Notes: a model not told the origin generated them from the sequence alone. A stretch of DNA of 50,838 nucleotides from Singulisphaera sp. GP187 (GCA_945905925.1 CAMDQN010000035.1:1-50838); one strand, 5' to 3'; shown: positions 8,337 to 17,320, counted from the first letter of the stretch. Numbers and translations: made by a program.

Positions 8337-10805
8337 ATGTGTGACCGTTCGCTTCTTCGCCGCATGTGGTTCGCGGTCGCGCTTGGCGCGATCGTTGTGT
8401 CGTGGTCCGCGAAGCCGCAAGAGGCCAAGGCATACGTCGAGGTGCCCATCTCGCTCGGCGACATCCTCCGACAGTCCACCAACGTCTGCACCATGCAGGT
8501 GAAGTCGGTGGACCGCGAGAAGAACCTCATCATCTTCACGAAGATTCAGGACGTGAAGGGCAAGCACCCACAAGCCGAGATCAAACACAACATCGGTAAG
8601 GGCGGGCTGCGCCCAGGCGAGTGGGAAGAGATCATGAAGTGGGCCGAGGTCGGCAAGATGGCCGTCTTCTTCCACAACGGCGGTGCCAGCGAAACGTACT
8701 TCGGCAACTCGTGGTATCAGGCCTACCCGCAAGGCGAGTGGTGGGGCATGTCGCACGGCGAACCGTTCCTGCTCCGCAGCTACGCGGGCAAGGTCGAGAA
8801 ACTCGCGGGCGTCATCTCCGATATGCAGGACAACAAAGAAGTGATCGTGCCGTGCATGGTGGACGGCGACAAGGAAGCCATTCACAAGAAGACCGCACGC
8901 ATCCAGCGACTGAAGGCGAGTCTGAAGATCATCGACTACAACCCGAAACGCGACTTCGTCGGCTGGGGCGGCGAAGACATCCGCCGGCTTCAAGGCATGC
9001 CCGGGTTCGACAAGTACGCGGCTCTCTCGAAGCTCGACGCCGAAGCGCAGTCCGTCACCACGGTGGACTTCGACAACGACGGCAAACCGGACATCTGTCT
9101 CTGCGGTGCAAGCAAAGTGTCGCTTCTCCAGAACGGCGGCGACAGCTTCATCGAAACCGCGCTGCCCGGCTTGACCGGTGGCGCGCGCTCCGCGGTGTGG
9201 GCCGACCACAACTCCGACGGTCTGCCCGACCTGCTGCTCGCCACCCCGAACGGCCCGCGACTCTTCACCAATCTCGGGAAGGGTCAGTTCCGCGACGACA
9301 CGAAGCGCCTCCCGAAAGAGGCCGCGTACAACCTGACCGGGGCCGCGTGGGGCGACTTCAACGGTGACGGCAAGCCCGACATCGTGCTCGCGAACGGCTT
9401 CCACGGGCTGCGCGTGTACACGAACAGCCGCCCGGAAGCGCCGAAGGTAATCCTCCCGAAGTTCGGCGAGTGGCACGCGATCGGCCTGTTCCGCGCGGCG
9501 CAACCGGCCGACAACTTCAAGACCGCGTTCGCGGTGGAGACCGAGAAGTTCACGCCCGCGAAGGAGTACAAGGGCAAGCGCGACATGCCGACCAAGTGGG
9601 CCAAGAAAGACGTGAAACCCGGCGAACCGACCACGCTCGCGGAACTCGGCGGAACCTCTGCGGCCTACGTCCACGGCGAACTTGAGATGAGTGCTGCGGC
9701 CGAGGTGCCCTTCGCCATCGGCACTGGCGGCAACACGCTCACGGTGTGGCTCAACGGCGAAAAGGTGTTCAGCGAAATCACGGGCAAGACCGACCCGTTC
9801 GCGCTGTCGCTCAAGCTCAAACAGGGCAAGAACGAATTGATGGTAAAGATGTGTAACGTGGAGCAACCGCAGACGTTCTCGATCGCGACCGGCAATGCCG
9901 ACGGGGCCGCGGGTGTGTGGTTCGAGGACGTGAGCGTTGCAGCCGGGTTCGGCCCTGAGGGGTTGGCGTCCGACACGAAGGGCGACACGCTCGCGGTCGC
10001 GGACTTCAACGGCGACGGCAAACCGGACATCCTCTTCGGCGCCGGCACCGGCATGCTGTTCACCAACACAAACGGCAAGTTCGTTCTGAAGGCCGACGCG
10101 GGCATCAGCTACAAACCCGGCAAGGTCGGCCCCGCGATCTGCGACTTCGACGGCGACGGTCACCTTGACCTGTTCATCCCGCAGGCGGACGGGAAGTGCA
10201 AACTACTTCGCAACGACGGCACCGGGAAGTTTAGCGACTCTACGGCCGCTAGCGGCTTCGCGAGTGGCATCCCGAACGCGGTGTCCGCGGCGTGGGGCGA
10301 CTTCGACACCGACGGCAAGCCGGACCTTCTTGTGTGCTGCCTCAAGGGCGCGAACCGCTACTTCAAGAACGACGGCGGTGGCAAGTTCACCGAGAAGACG
10401 AGCGACCTCGGCCTCACGCAGAAGGTATTCAACTCGCAGGCCGCGGCGCTCGTCGATCTGAACGGCGACGGCCAACTCGACCTCGTCATCGCGAACGAGG
10501 GTCAGGAGTCGAGCGTGCTGTTCGGCGCGTTCACGCCGGGCAGCGCGAAGACGCCGGTCACAGTCGCGCTGAACGGCAGTAGCACGCTCAACGGCGGCAA
10601 GGTGGTGGTGAAGGACGCGAAAGGCGAGCGGGTCGCGTGCAGCGCGGTCAGCGGAGGCGACGGGCGTGGCGGGCAAAGCGGTCTGGCGCCGCGGTTCGCG
10701 CTGGCGCCGGGCGCATATAAGTTCGAGATGACCGGCACCGACGGGAAGACGACCACGAAGGACGTGACCGTCACCACCACGCCGATGCAGGTGAAGTTAA
10801 ACTGA
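8337..10805 (+). CDS. Exported FG-GAP/VCBS repeat protein
   Basis: 822-aa protein. An ATG at 8322 is in frame, but GGAGG at 8324-8328 points to the ATG at 8337, which opens a signal peptide (hydrophobic core MWFAVALGAIVVSW, cleavage near AKA/YVE). Residues up to about 215 form an unassigned N-terminal domain. Seven calcium-binding-like loops follow (DFDNDGKPD, DHNSDGLPD, DFNGDGKPD twice, DFDGDGHLD, DFDTDGKPD, DLNGDGQLD), typical of integrin-like FG-GAP/VCBS propellers, interrupted by a beta-rich insert before the fourth. The protein likely acts outside the cytoplasm, in adhesion or ligand binding (family knowledge; ligand unknown). It sits between the TPR and PQQ-like genes. Confidence 0.85.
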   Translation: MCDRSLLRRMWFAVALGAIVVSWSAKPQEAKAYVEVPISLGDILRQSTNVCTMQVKSVDREKNLIIFTKIQDVKGKHPQAEIKHNIGKGGLRPGEWEEIMKWAEVGKMAVFFHNGGASETYFGNSWYQAYPQGEWWGMSHGEPFLLRSYAGKVEKLAGVISDMQDNKEVIVPCMVDGDKEAIHKKTARIQRLKASLKIIDYNPKRDFVGWGGEDIRRLQGMPGFDKYAALSKLDAEAQSVTTVDFDNDGKPDICLCGASKVSLLQNGGDSFIETALPGLTGGARSAVWADHNSDGLPDLLLATPNGPRLFTNLGKGQFRDDTKRLPKEAAYNLTGAAWGDFNGDGKPDIVLANGFHGLRVYTNSRPEAPKVILPKFGEWHAIGLFRAAQPADNFKTAFAVETEKFTPAKEYKGKRDMPTKWAKKDVKPGEPTTLAELGGTSAAYVHGELEMSAAAEVPFAIGTGGNTLTVWLNGEKVFSEITGKTDPFALSLKLKQGKNELMVKMCNVEQPQTFSIATGNADGAAGVWFEDVSVAAGFGPEGLASDTKGDTLAVADFNGDGKPDILFGAGTGMLFTNTNGKFVLKADAGISYKPGKVGPAICDFDGDGHLDLFIPQADGKCKLLRNDGTGKFSDSTAASGFASGIPNAVSAAWGDFDTDGKPDLLVCCLKGANRYFKNDGGGKFTEKTSDLGLTQKVFNSQAAALVDLNGDGQLDLVIANEGQESSVLFGAFTPGSAKTPVTVALNGSSTLNGGKVVVKDAKGERVACSAVSGGDGRGGQSGLAPRFALAPGAYKFEMTGTDGKTTTKDVTVTTTPMQVKLN

Positions 10806-10813
10806 GAAGAGTG

Positions 10814-10928
10814 TTCACCGCAGAGAACGCGGAGGACGCAGAGAAAGAATTGAGTTCAAGAAGGAGCCTCGATGAATCTTCGATCTCTCTGGTTTTCTCT
10901 CTGCGCCCTCTGCGTTCTCTGCGGTGAA
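10814..10928. repeat. Inverted repeat enclosing an RBS and encoding a signal peptide
   Basis: The left arm (10814-10846) and right arm (10893-10928) pair over about 33 bp with two mismatches and a 2-3-nt length difference. Both are of the CGCAGAGAACGC / GCGTTCTCTGCG type. The loop contains the AAGGAG ribosome binding site and the ATG (10872) of the PQQ-like gene, and the right arm encodes part of its signal peptide. Confidence 0.8.
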
Positions 10929-12305
10929 TCCTCTGTGTCCTATTCCGCCGAACCTGGCGCGTGGGCGACCTACAGAGGCAACCCCGAGCGCACTGGCAAC
11001 ACCGACAACGTCGCCGGCCCCGATAAGCCCGCGATCCTGTGGAGCGTCAAATCGACTGATCACTTCATCACATCGCCGGTGCTGGTGAAGGACGCGATCT
11101 ACGTCGCGGGGATCGGCGCGTTCAACCGGCCGTCAGCGTCGCTGTTTCCGCTCGCAGGCAAGAACCCGCCGGCTGCGTTGTGGGTGAAGTCGGCGCCGTA
11201 CCTGAAGCTCGCGTCGGTCAGCTCGCCGGCCGTCGCAGGGGACTACCTCCTCTTCGGCGACGGCATTCACCAGGACTCCGGCGGCGTGCTACACTGCGTC
11301 AGCATTTCCACGAGCAAACCGCTGTGGCAACTCGTCCTGCCTGGCGACCTGATTCACCTGGAGGGCGGGCCGGTCGTCGCAGGCGGGAAAGTGTTCATCG
11401 GCGGCGGTGCGGCCGGCGTGCTGTGCGTCGAACTGGACAAGGCCACGCTCGACGGCAAAGACTACGACCTCGCAACCGTCGCCAAGATGCAAGAAGCGAA
11501 GTGGCTCGAACTATCGAAGAAGTACGAAGAGCTAAAAGCGAAGAAAGACGACTTCGCGATTCCGCCAGACGACAGTCAGTTGCTCAAGTTCGCGCCCAAG
11601 AAGGTGTGGCAGAAAGGCGAAAAGAAGTGGCACGTCGATGCGCCCGTGAACATCGCGGGTGACAAGCTCCTCGTGCCCACCGCGTTCCTCGACAAGGAGA
11701 AGGTCGGTGAGCGCGCCCTCTACGCGCTGAACGCCGCGACCGGCGAAGAGTCCTGGAAGGCGAACCTGAAGTTCAACCCGTGGGGTGGAGCGACGGTCGC
11801 GGGCGATCTGGTTATCGTGCCCGAAAGTTCCGTGGGCTACTACTACAAGGAACTGAAGGGCGCGAAAGGCGCCGTCACCGCTCTTGATTTGAAGACCGGT
11901 GCGGAGAAGTGGCGCAAAGAGATCCCGACCGGAGGCGTGCTCGGGTGCGTCGCCGTCAGCGACGGCCTCGCGGTTGCCACCGCAACCGACGGCAAGGTTC
12001 GCGCGTACAAGGTGGCCGATGGCGAGCGCGCCTGGCTCTACGATGCGAAGGTGCCGTTCTTCGCGCCACCCGCGGTCGCTGGAGGCGTGGTCTACGTCGC
12101 GGACTTGGGCGGCACCGTTCACGCGATCGATCTGAAGACCGGCAACGCGAAGTGGACGTTCTCCCTCGCGAAGGAAACCGGCGCACCGGGCATGGTGTAC
12201 GGCGGTGTCACCGTTCACGGCGGCAAACTCGTCGTCGCGACGTGCAACCTCGACGGCCCGTTCGCCAACAAGGAAACGGTACTGGTGTGCCTCGGGACGA
12301 AGTAG
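10872..12305 (+). CDS. Exported PQQ-like beta-propeller repeat protein
   Basis: 477-aa protein with a signal peptide (MNLRSLWFSLCALCVLCGES, cleavage near SAE) and AAGGAG before the ATG. Blades are marked by ALNAATGEESWKANL, ALDLKTGAEKWRKE, KVADGERAWLY and AIDLKTGNAKWTFSL, the pyrrolo-quinoline-quinone-like pattern also found in BamB. The first part has GTWATYRGNPERTG-like sequence (AWATYRGNPERTG), common in planctomycete propellers that need not bind PQQ. It is the third gene of the exported-protein run. The signal peptide is partly encoded by an inverted-repeat arm, which is odd. Confidence 0.88.
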   Translation: MNLRSLWFSLCALCVLCGESSVSYSAEPGAWATYRGNPERTGNTDNVAGPDKPAILWSVKSTDHFITSPVLVKDAIYVAGIGAFNRPSASLFPLAGKNPPAALWVKSAPYLKLASVSSPAVAGDYLLFGDGIHQDSGGVLHCVSISTSKPLWQLVLPGDLIHLEGGPVVAGGKVFIGGGAAGVLCVELDKATLDGKDYDLATVAKMQEAKWLELSKKYEELKAKKDDFAIPPDDSQLLKFAPKKVWQKGEKKWHVDAPVNIAGDKLLVPTAFLDKEKVGERALYALNAATGEESWKANLKFNPWGGATVAGDLVIVPESSVGYYYKELKGAKGAVTALDLKTGAEKWRKEIPTGGVLGCVAVSDGLAVATATDGKVRAYKVADGERAWLYDAKVPFFAPPAVAGGVVYVADLGGTVHAIDLKTGNAKWTFSLAKETGAPGMVYGGVTVHGGKLVVATCNLDGPFANKETVLVCLGTK

Positions 12306-12379
12306 TGGGTGTGGTTGCGAGTGAAAAACCAAGTGATTAGCCGCAAGCCGAAGGCGAGCGTGCCAGGAGATCAATCAAC

Positions 12380-13087
12380 ATGAAACGTCTCGTCGTCCTC
12401 GTTGGCATCGCTGTCCTCTTTGTTCTCGTGGGGCGTTCGGCGGCTCAGGAGAAGAAGCCCGCGGGCGTCACCGTCGATCTGGCGAAAAAACTCGTCATCG
12501 TGGACGCGAAGGTCGCGCCGCGGAAGCTCGAACACCTCAAGGGCGAGCAGTATCCGATCGAGTTGATTGCGTCGTGGGGGCATCCCAAAGGCAAGAAGGC
12601 ACACGAGACGGTGCTGACCATCGAGGTCGATCCGTCGGAGGTTCACAAGGGTTTGGAGCAACTCGGGCTGAAGCCGGGCAAGCCCGCGAAAGGCTCCGCG
12701 CCGAAAGAGGGCGACCCGGACCCGAAGGCCGAAGGGACAGCGGTGAACGTCTTCATCGAAGTGCCCGACGGCGCCGGCGGCACCAAGCGACTCACGCTCG
12801 ACAAGGTGCTCATGGACCCCAAGACGAAGAAGGCGCCACCCAAGATGACGTTCGCGTTCACCGGCTCGGTGCTGACTGCGCCCGACCCGAACAAGCCGGG
12901 CGACAAGAAGTACGGCGCCGACCTCACCGGCACGCTTATCGTGCTGTTCCCGGTCAGCGACGAGACGGTGCTGCAAACCGGGTGGACGATGAAGGAAGAG
13001 AAGTTTCTCAAGCTCGACGTGCGCCCGGACGTGTTACCCAAAGAGGGCACACCGGTGAAACTCGTGATCGAAGTGCCCGCGAAGTAG
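12380..13087 (+). CDS. Exported YdjY-domain protein
   Basis: 235-aa protein with AGGAG upstream and a signal peptide (MKRLVVLVGIAVLFVLVGRS, cleavage after AAQ). The body resembles YdjY-domain proteins: HETVLTIEVDPSEVHKGLEQL followed by a Lys/Pro-rich turn, an FIEVPDGAG strand and FTGSVL. In other bacteria YdjY is a ferredoxin-operon-linked domain of unknown role; here it is a secreted stand-alone protein in a run of envelope genes. No cofactor motif is visible. Confidence 0.65.
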   Translation: MKRLVVLVGIAVLFVLVGRSAAQEKKPAGVTVDLAKKLVIVDAKVAPRKLEHLKGEQYPIELIASWGHPKGKKAHETVLTIEVDPSEVHKGLEQLGLKPGKPAKGSAPKEGDPDPKAEGTAVNVFIEVPDGAGGTKRLTLDKVLMDPKTKKAPPKMTFAFTGSVLTAPDPNKPGDKKYGADLTGTLIVLFPVSDETVLQTGWTMKEEKFLKLDVRPDVLPKEGTPVKLVIEVPAK

Positions 13088-13146
13088 TGAGCGTGGGTGA
13101 AGGCAGTAAATCTGCTCTTCAGCCCTGGAAGGGCGGCTGTTCGTAG

Positions 13147-13167
13147 CCAGCGGGCGTAAGCCCCTGG
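13147..13167. repeat. Family-2 palindrome (short copy)
   Basis: CCAGCGGGCGTAAGCCCCTGG-type palindrome in the gap before the lipoprotein gene; one of six or more copies of family 2. Confidence 0.55.
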
Positions 13168-13193
13168 CCTTCTTCGGGATTCCGAGGCTTACC

Positions 13194-13931
13194 ATGATTC
13201 GCGCAACGTTCCTCTCCGCTGTTGCTCTGGCTGGCTGTTCGCAAGAGCCGGTCGCCGACCCGCAACCGGCCGCGGAACTGCCCGCGGTGGTGATCTCGCC
13301 GCAACCGGTCGCGAAGGTGGTGCCGCAACCGCCCGCGCCGACACAACCGCCCGCACCCACGGCGTTCGCGTTCGCACCGGACCTGACCGGGCAGGCGCTG
13401 CCGCGAGTCGTCGCGCCGGCGGTCCCGGTGAAGTTGCCCGGCGAGCGGTTCGGCGGCGAACCAAAGCCGCGCGCGGTTCCCCCGAAGATCCTCGAGCCCG
13501 AATCGCCCGTGCGGGCGAGTTATGCGCTGCCGCCGGTTCTGCCTGCGCGGCCTGCCGCAACCAAACCTGCCGTACCCCCGGAGAAGGTACCACTGAGTCT
13601 CGGCGCTGGGGCCGGCGACGTTCCCGCGAAACCCGTTCTCCCGGTCGCCGCCGTGGTCACCGAACGGGCGCGCGACGTGAACCTGCTGCCCGCACCGCCG
13701 AGCCTCGGGCGTCAGGCGAGTGATCGCGTGCCGTTCGACGATCCGACGAGCGAACCGGGTAACGCGATCGTCATCTCGGGGGATGTAAAGGTTCCGCTCA
13801 CAACGAGCGGGTTCCTGAAGGTGACGGTGCCGGACCCGTTCGAGTTGGGCGCGCAGGTGAAGTCGAGCGTGCCGCCCGCCGCCGAACCGGGTGCCGCCCC
13901 AGTCACAGTCAACCCGCAGCGCGTGAAGTGA
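13194..13931 (+). CDS. Proline-rich lipoprotein
   Basis: 245-aa protein that begins with a short signal ending in a lipobox, L12-A-G-C15, so Cys15 is probably lipidated. Residues 20-190 are dominated by Pro, Ala and Val (PQPAAELPAVV, APTQPPAPTA) and look like an extended, disordered linker. The last 50 residues are more ordered (GNAIVISGDVKVPLTTSGFLK). It is the last gene before the terminator at 13953. Such proteins often span the periplasm or anchor a complex; that role is inference. Confidence 0.7.
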   Translation: MIRATFLSAVALAGCSQEPVADPQPAAELPAVVISPQPVAKVVPQPPAPTQPPAPTAFAFAPDLTGQALPRVVAPAVPVKLPGERFGGEPKPRAVPPKILEPESPVRASYALPPVLPARPAATKPAVPPEKVPLSLGAGAGDVPAKPVLPVAAVVTERARDVNLLPAPPSLGRQASDRVPFDDPTSEPGNAIVISGDVKVPLTTSGFLKVTVPDPFELGAQVKSSVPPAAEPGAAPVTVNPQRVK

Positions 13932-13952
13932 CGTTTGCGATGGTCCACACAA

Positions 13953-13989
13953 AAGCCGTGCGACCGCAGTCGCACGGCTTGTTTTTTGT
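13953..13989 (+). terminator. Rho-independent terminator
   Basis: Perfect 12-bp stem (13953-13964 with 13969-13980), tetraloop CGCA, then GTTTTTTGT. It closes the rightward run 4561-13931 and lies 25 nt from the stop of the converging leftward gene. Confidence 0.9.
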
Positions 13990-14013
13990 CTTCTGCCTTG
14001 TGACTTCTGTCAC

Positions 14014-15564
14014 CTACTTGATGTCCACCTTCCGCATCGTCAGTTTGTCTTTCTTCGCGTTGAGGACGACGAGCATCTTCGCCTCGGGGATGAGGAACAG
14101 GTGCTGATCGAGCGGGACGGTTCTGCCGAAGAACCACTCCACCAACCCCTCCATCTCGGGCAGCACGCCGAGGGAGATGGCCTTCTCCTTCTCGGGGTTC
14201 AGGTGGTTCTTGTGAACGGAAATGGTGACGGCCTGTTTGTTTCCATCCTTCGTTTCGCCGAGACGAAGGAAATGGGTGCCGGAGACGGCCGGCACGTACC
14301 ACACGCTGTTTCCGGGTCCACCGGCGCGGCTCCCGACGATCTGCCCGTTATCGCGGACGATCATTCCGTAGCCGAACACATACTTGCCGTCGGCTGACGG
14401 GTAGGAGGCACACACATCGGAGCTGGTTGTCTTCCACTTGCGTGCCCATTCGGTCACGAGCAATGTCTTGCTGCCGTTGCTGAACCCGCCGCGAAGGAAC
14501 AGTTTGCCGTTGGCTGACGCCCGCACCGGCGTGGTCATGTCGCCGCCAATGTTTCCTTGCGACCCCTCGACCACGGTGGCCCCGTTAAGCCCGATGTCCA
14601 TCAGCGCGGCGTTCCCGTGGACATCGCACGCAAGCATCGGGCCGTTGGTCGCAGACCCCATTGCGATGGAGGCGACGCCGAAGGTCAAGCGTGGGCCGCT
14701 GGTGTCGTACCGGCGCTGGAGGCTCGGCAGGTCGTACACGCTCAGGATGTTGTTCGGCCCGAGGACGACCAACTGGTTCTGTCCGGCGGCGAGCAGGTGA
14801 TTACCGCCATTCAGCGGGTCCCCGCCGATGAACGTCTTGCCTTGGCTCGCGTCGAAGCAAATCAACTGGTTCTTGGTCGGGATGTGCATGACGATGTACC
14901 GACCGTTCCCGCCGACCGATACGGCCGCCGCGGGAGCGGGCAGGATGATCACCTGCGAGGTACTCAGGTCGAGCGACGGCGGGGTGATCGCCTGTAGAGA
15001 ACCGGAGACCGGTTTCAGATCGAACTCGTTCCTCGGTTTCGGCGGAATGATCGGTCCAGGGCCTGGCCCCGGACCAGGTCCTGGCCCCGGCCGCGGGTTG
15101 GGGGTGTTCTTGCCCTGGTTGTTTGGTTGGTTGTTTGGTTGGTTGGTTGGTTGGTTGTTCGGCTGGCTGTTGTTTGGGCGGTTGTTGTTCGCGACGACCT
15201 CTGTCGAGGTGTCGACGAAGAAGAACAGGAACCATGCGGTCAGCCCCAACCCACCGAGAACGAACAGCAGCCCGAACCCGCCGCTGAGGAGCACGATCGC
15301 CGCCGACCCACCCTTGCGCTTCGGTTCGTCGTCGTCGTCGTCCTTCTTTTTCTTCGGGGGGGCAGGTCCCGCGCCGCTGGCCAGCGCGCCGGGCTTGACG
15401 AAGAGGTCGTAGTGCGGTTGCCCGGCTTCCGGCGGCGCGGCCGGCTTCGCGAACTCGACCGTCATTTCAGTGTCGCACTTTGGGCACGCGACCGTGAACG
15501 CGTTGCGAGCCTCGGTCACGGGAAACGAGGCCCTACATTTTGGGCAAGCGGCGTCTTGCGGCAT
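14014..15564 (-). CDS. Zinc-ribbon, single-pass membrane protein with propeller-like C-terminus
   Basis: 516-aa protein. An MJ0042-type zinc ribbon has C7-P-K-C10 and C27-P-K-C30. A Lys/Asp-rich stretch (about 71-84) precedes one strong membrane helix (about 88-117). A low-complexity linker of Asn/Gln/Pro (about 127-150) and Pro-Gly pairs (about 160-170) follows. Residues 185-516 are beta-rich with WD40/PQQ-like strands (GKTFIGGDPLNGGNHLLAAGQNQ region). The topology suggests a cytoplasmic metal-binding head and an extracytoplasmic propeller. The linker is encoded by simple DNA repeats (15055-15175). No enzyme motif is visible and the role is unknown. Confidence 0.75.
   Translation of the reverse strand: MPQDAACPKCRASFPVTEARNAFTVACPKCDTEMTVEFAKPAAPPEAGQPHYDLFVKPGALASGAGPAPPKKKKDDDDDEPKRKGGSAAIVLLSGGFGLLFVLGGLGLTAWFLFFFVDTSTEVVANNNRPNNSQPNNQPTNQPNNQPNNQGKNTPNPRPGPGPGPGPGPGPIIPPKPRNEFDLKPVSGSLQAITPPSLDLSTSQVIILPAPAAAVSVGGNGRYIVMHIPTKNQLICFDASQGKTFIGGDPLNGGNHLLAAGQNQLVVLGPNNILSVYDLPSLQRRYDTSGPRLTFGVASIAMGSATNGPMLACDVHGNAALMDIGLNGATVVEGSQGNIGGDMTTPVRASANGKLFLRGGFSNGSKTLLVTEWARKWKTTSSDVCASYPSADGKYVFGYGMIVRDNGQIVGSRAGGPGNSVWYVPAVSGTHFLRLGETKDGNKQAVTISVHKNHLNPEKEKAISLGVLPEMEGLVEWFFGRTVPLDQHLFLIPEAKMLVVLNAKKDKLTMRKVDIK
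15055..15175. repeat. Simple-sequence tract inside a coding region
   Basis: GGTCCTGGCCCC-type repeats (15055-15098) and tetranucleotide TTGG repeats (five perfect units at 15135-15154, with degenerate ones on both sides) encode the Pro-Gly and Asn/Gln/Pro linker of the zinc-ribbon protein. A gain or loss of a 4-nt unit would shift the reading frame. Confidence 0.8.
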
Positions 15565-15646
15565 GGGAATACCTTGAGGGGTGGTGATATTGTTCCGAAT
15601 CCTGGTCAGAAATGCAAGCGCGGGCGCGCAAGGTTGTTACTCCCGC

Positions 15647-15687
15647 GAAGCCGCGAGCGGCGCCACCCGCCTGCCGCTTGCGGCTTC
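15647..15687. repeat. Family-3 palindrome (GAAGCCGCRAGCGGC)
   Basis: Arms 15647-15661 and 15673-15687 match except for one position. It lies between the divergent zinc-ribbon gene and icd. Related copies are at 16958-17000, 41728-41779 and 43739-43773. Confidence 0.75.
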
Positions 15688-15737
15688 GTGGGGAGCGCAT
15701 AAGCTAACGCCTTACCCCCCTCTTTGGAGCTTTTCTC

Positions 15738-16952
15738 GTGGTCAAGATCAAAGTGAAGAACCCGGTCGTCGAGATGGACGGCGACGAGATGACCCGCATC
15801 ATCTGGCAGAAGATCCGCGAGAAACTCATCCTCCCGTACCTCGACATCGACCTGAAGTATTACGACCTCGGCATCGAGCACCGCGACGCGACCGACGACC
15901 GAGTGACGTTTGATTCCGCGGAAGCGACGAAGAAGTATGGCGTCGCGGTGAAGTGCGCGACCATCACGCCGGACGAAGCACGCGTCGCGGAGTTCAACTT
16001 GAAGCGGATGTACCCGTCGCCCAACGGCACCATCCGAAACATCCTCAACGGCACCATCTTCCGCGAGCCGATCATCTGCAAGAACGTGCCGCGACTCGTG
16101 CCGCACTGGGACAAGCCGGTGGTGGTTGCGCGTCACGGGTTCGGCGACCAGTACAAGGCGAGCGAGATTCTGTTCCCGGGAGCGGGAACGGTGAAACTCA
16201 CCTACACGCCGACCGACGGCGGCCCGGTGATCGAGAAGGAAGTCTTCAAGGCACCCGGTGGCGGCGTCACGCTCGCGATGTACAACCTCGACGACAGCAT
16301 CAAGGGGTTCGCACGCGCGTGCTTCAACTACGGCCTCGGCCGCGACTACTCCGTGTACCTCTCGACGAAGAACACGATTCTGAAGGTGTACGACGGCCGG
16401 TTCAAGAACCTGTTCCAGGAGGTCTTCGACACCGAGTTTGCGGCGAAGTACGCTGCCGCGAAGCTCACCTACGAGCACCGCCTGATCGACGACATGGTGG
16501 CCGCGAACATGAAGTGGACCGGCGGCTATCTGTGGGCGTGCAAGAACTACGACGGCGACGTGCAGAGTGACACCGTCGCGCAGGGTTACGGCTCGCTCGG
16601 TCTGATGACCAGCGTGCTGACGACACCGGACGGCAAGACGGTGGAGGCTGAAGCCGCACACGGCACGGTAACGCGCCACTTCCGCGAGCACCAGAAAGGC
16701 AAGCCGACGAGCACGAACCCGATCGCGAGCATTTACGCGTGGACGCGCGGCTTGATCTATCGCGGCAAGATGGACAATACGCCGGATTTGGTAAGCTTCG
16801 CGGAACTGGTGGAGAAGGTGTGTGTCGATACGGTCGAGAGCGGCAAGATGACGAAAGACCTGGCGATTCTGATCAGCGACAAGACGCCGTACTTGACGAC
16901 GGAGCAGTACCTCGACGCCGTGGACGCCGAGTTGAAGAAGCGAATGGGGTAA
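15738..16952 (+). CDS. icd: NADP-dependent isocitrate dehydrogenase
   Basis: 404-aa enzyme of the homodimeric type common in eukaryotes and many bacteria (opening [20 protein letters not shown]). It oxidatively decarboxylates isocitrate to 2-oxoglutarate in the TCA cycle, making NADPH. Conserved features are [19 protein letters not shown] (substrate Ser/Asn), the Arg-rich [34 protein letters not shown] (metal-binding Asp residues) and the cofactor segment [17 protein letters not shown]. The length is as expected. It stands alone, with a palindrome on either side. The GTG at 15738 is preceded by TTTGGAGCTTTTCTC, which contains GGAG, and is the natural start. Confidence 0.95.
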   Translation: MVKIKVKNPVVEMDGDEMTRIIWQKIREKLILPYLDIDLKYYDLGIEHRDATDDRVTFDSAEATKKYGVAVKCATITPDEARVAEFNLKRMYPSPNGTIRNILNGTIFREPIICKNVPRLVPHWDKPVVVARHGFGDQYKASEILFPGAGTVKLTYTPTDGGPVIEKEVFKAPGGGVTLAMYNLDDSIKGFARACFNYGLGRDYSVYLSTKNTILKVYDGRFKNLFQEVFDTEFAAKYAAAKLTYEHRLIDDMVAANMKWTGGYLWACKNYDGDVQSDTVAQGYGSLGLMTSVLTTPDGKTVEAEAAHGTVTRHFREHQKGKPTSTNPIASIYAWTRGLIYRGKMDNTPDLVSFAELVEKVCVDTVESGKMTKDLAILISDKTPYLTTEQYLDAVDAELKKRMG

Positions 16953-16957
16953 TCGCT

Positions 16958-17000
16958 CACGAAGCCGCAAGCGGCGCCATTGGCCGCTTGCGGCTTCGTG
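16958..17000. terminator. Family-3 palindrome, probable terminator after icd
   Basis: Perfect 18-bp arms 16958-16975 and 16983-17000 with a 7-nt loop, starting six bases after the icd stop. It lacks a T tract, so termination is inferred from position and stem strength. Confidence 0.65.
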
Positions 17001-17014
17001 AGACGCTCACGCTG

Positions 17015-17320
17015 TCACTTGTCGCGAGAGAAGTATTCGGTCTTCGCGTGCACGCTAAGGATGGTATCGCCGACCTCGAAGAAGGTGCCATCCTTCGAGA
17101 ACGCGAGGGCCATGCACTTCCCGGCCAGCACATCAGCCGATTGGGCCTTCGCTTTCACCTCGTCCGGTAGCAAGCCGGTCGCGCTGACGTAGAAGACCAG
17201 TGAACTGAGATTCTCCGAGAACAGCGTGTCCGAACACACACCAAACTTCTTGGGCGTTCCACGAACGCCTTGCGCGCTGGCTGGTTGCCCGATCAGGTTA
17301 AACAGCGTGAACTTGCTCTT
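17015..17320 (-). pseudogene. Gene remnant or small hypothetical ORF, N-terminus missing
   Basis: A leftward frame is open from about 17353 (bounded by an in-frame TAA) to the stop at 17015. It reads as ordinary protein sequence for about 105 residues (FTLFNLIGQPASAQG, VFYVSATGLLPDEVKAK, LAGKCMALAFSKDGTFFEVG) but has no ATG. The only good non-ATG start is GTG at 17239, which would give 74 aa and lose the conserved-looking upstream part. The simplest reading is the C-terminal remnant of a longer gene. I do not recognise the family. Confidence 0.4.

Noticed and set aside
8268-10163. Leftward 631-aa frame opposite the FG-GAP gene
   Set aside because: Antisense shadow; its repeated segments mirror the FG-GAP calcium loops on the other strand.
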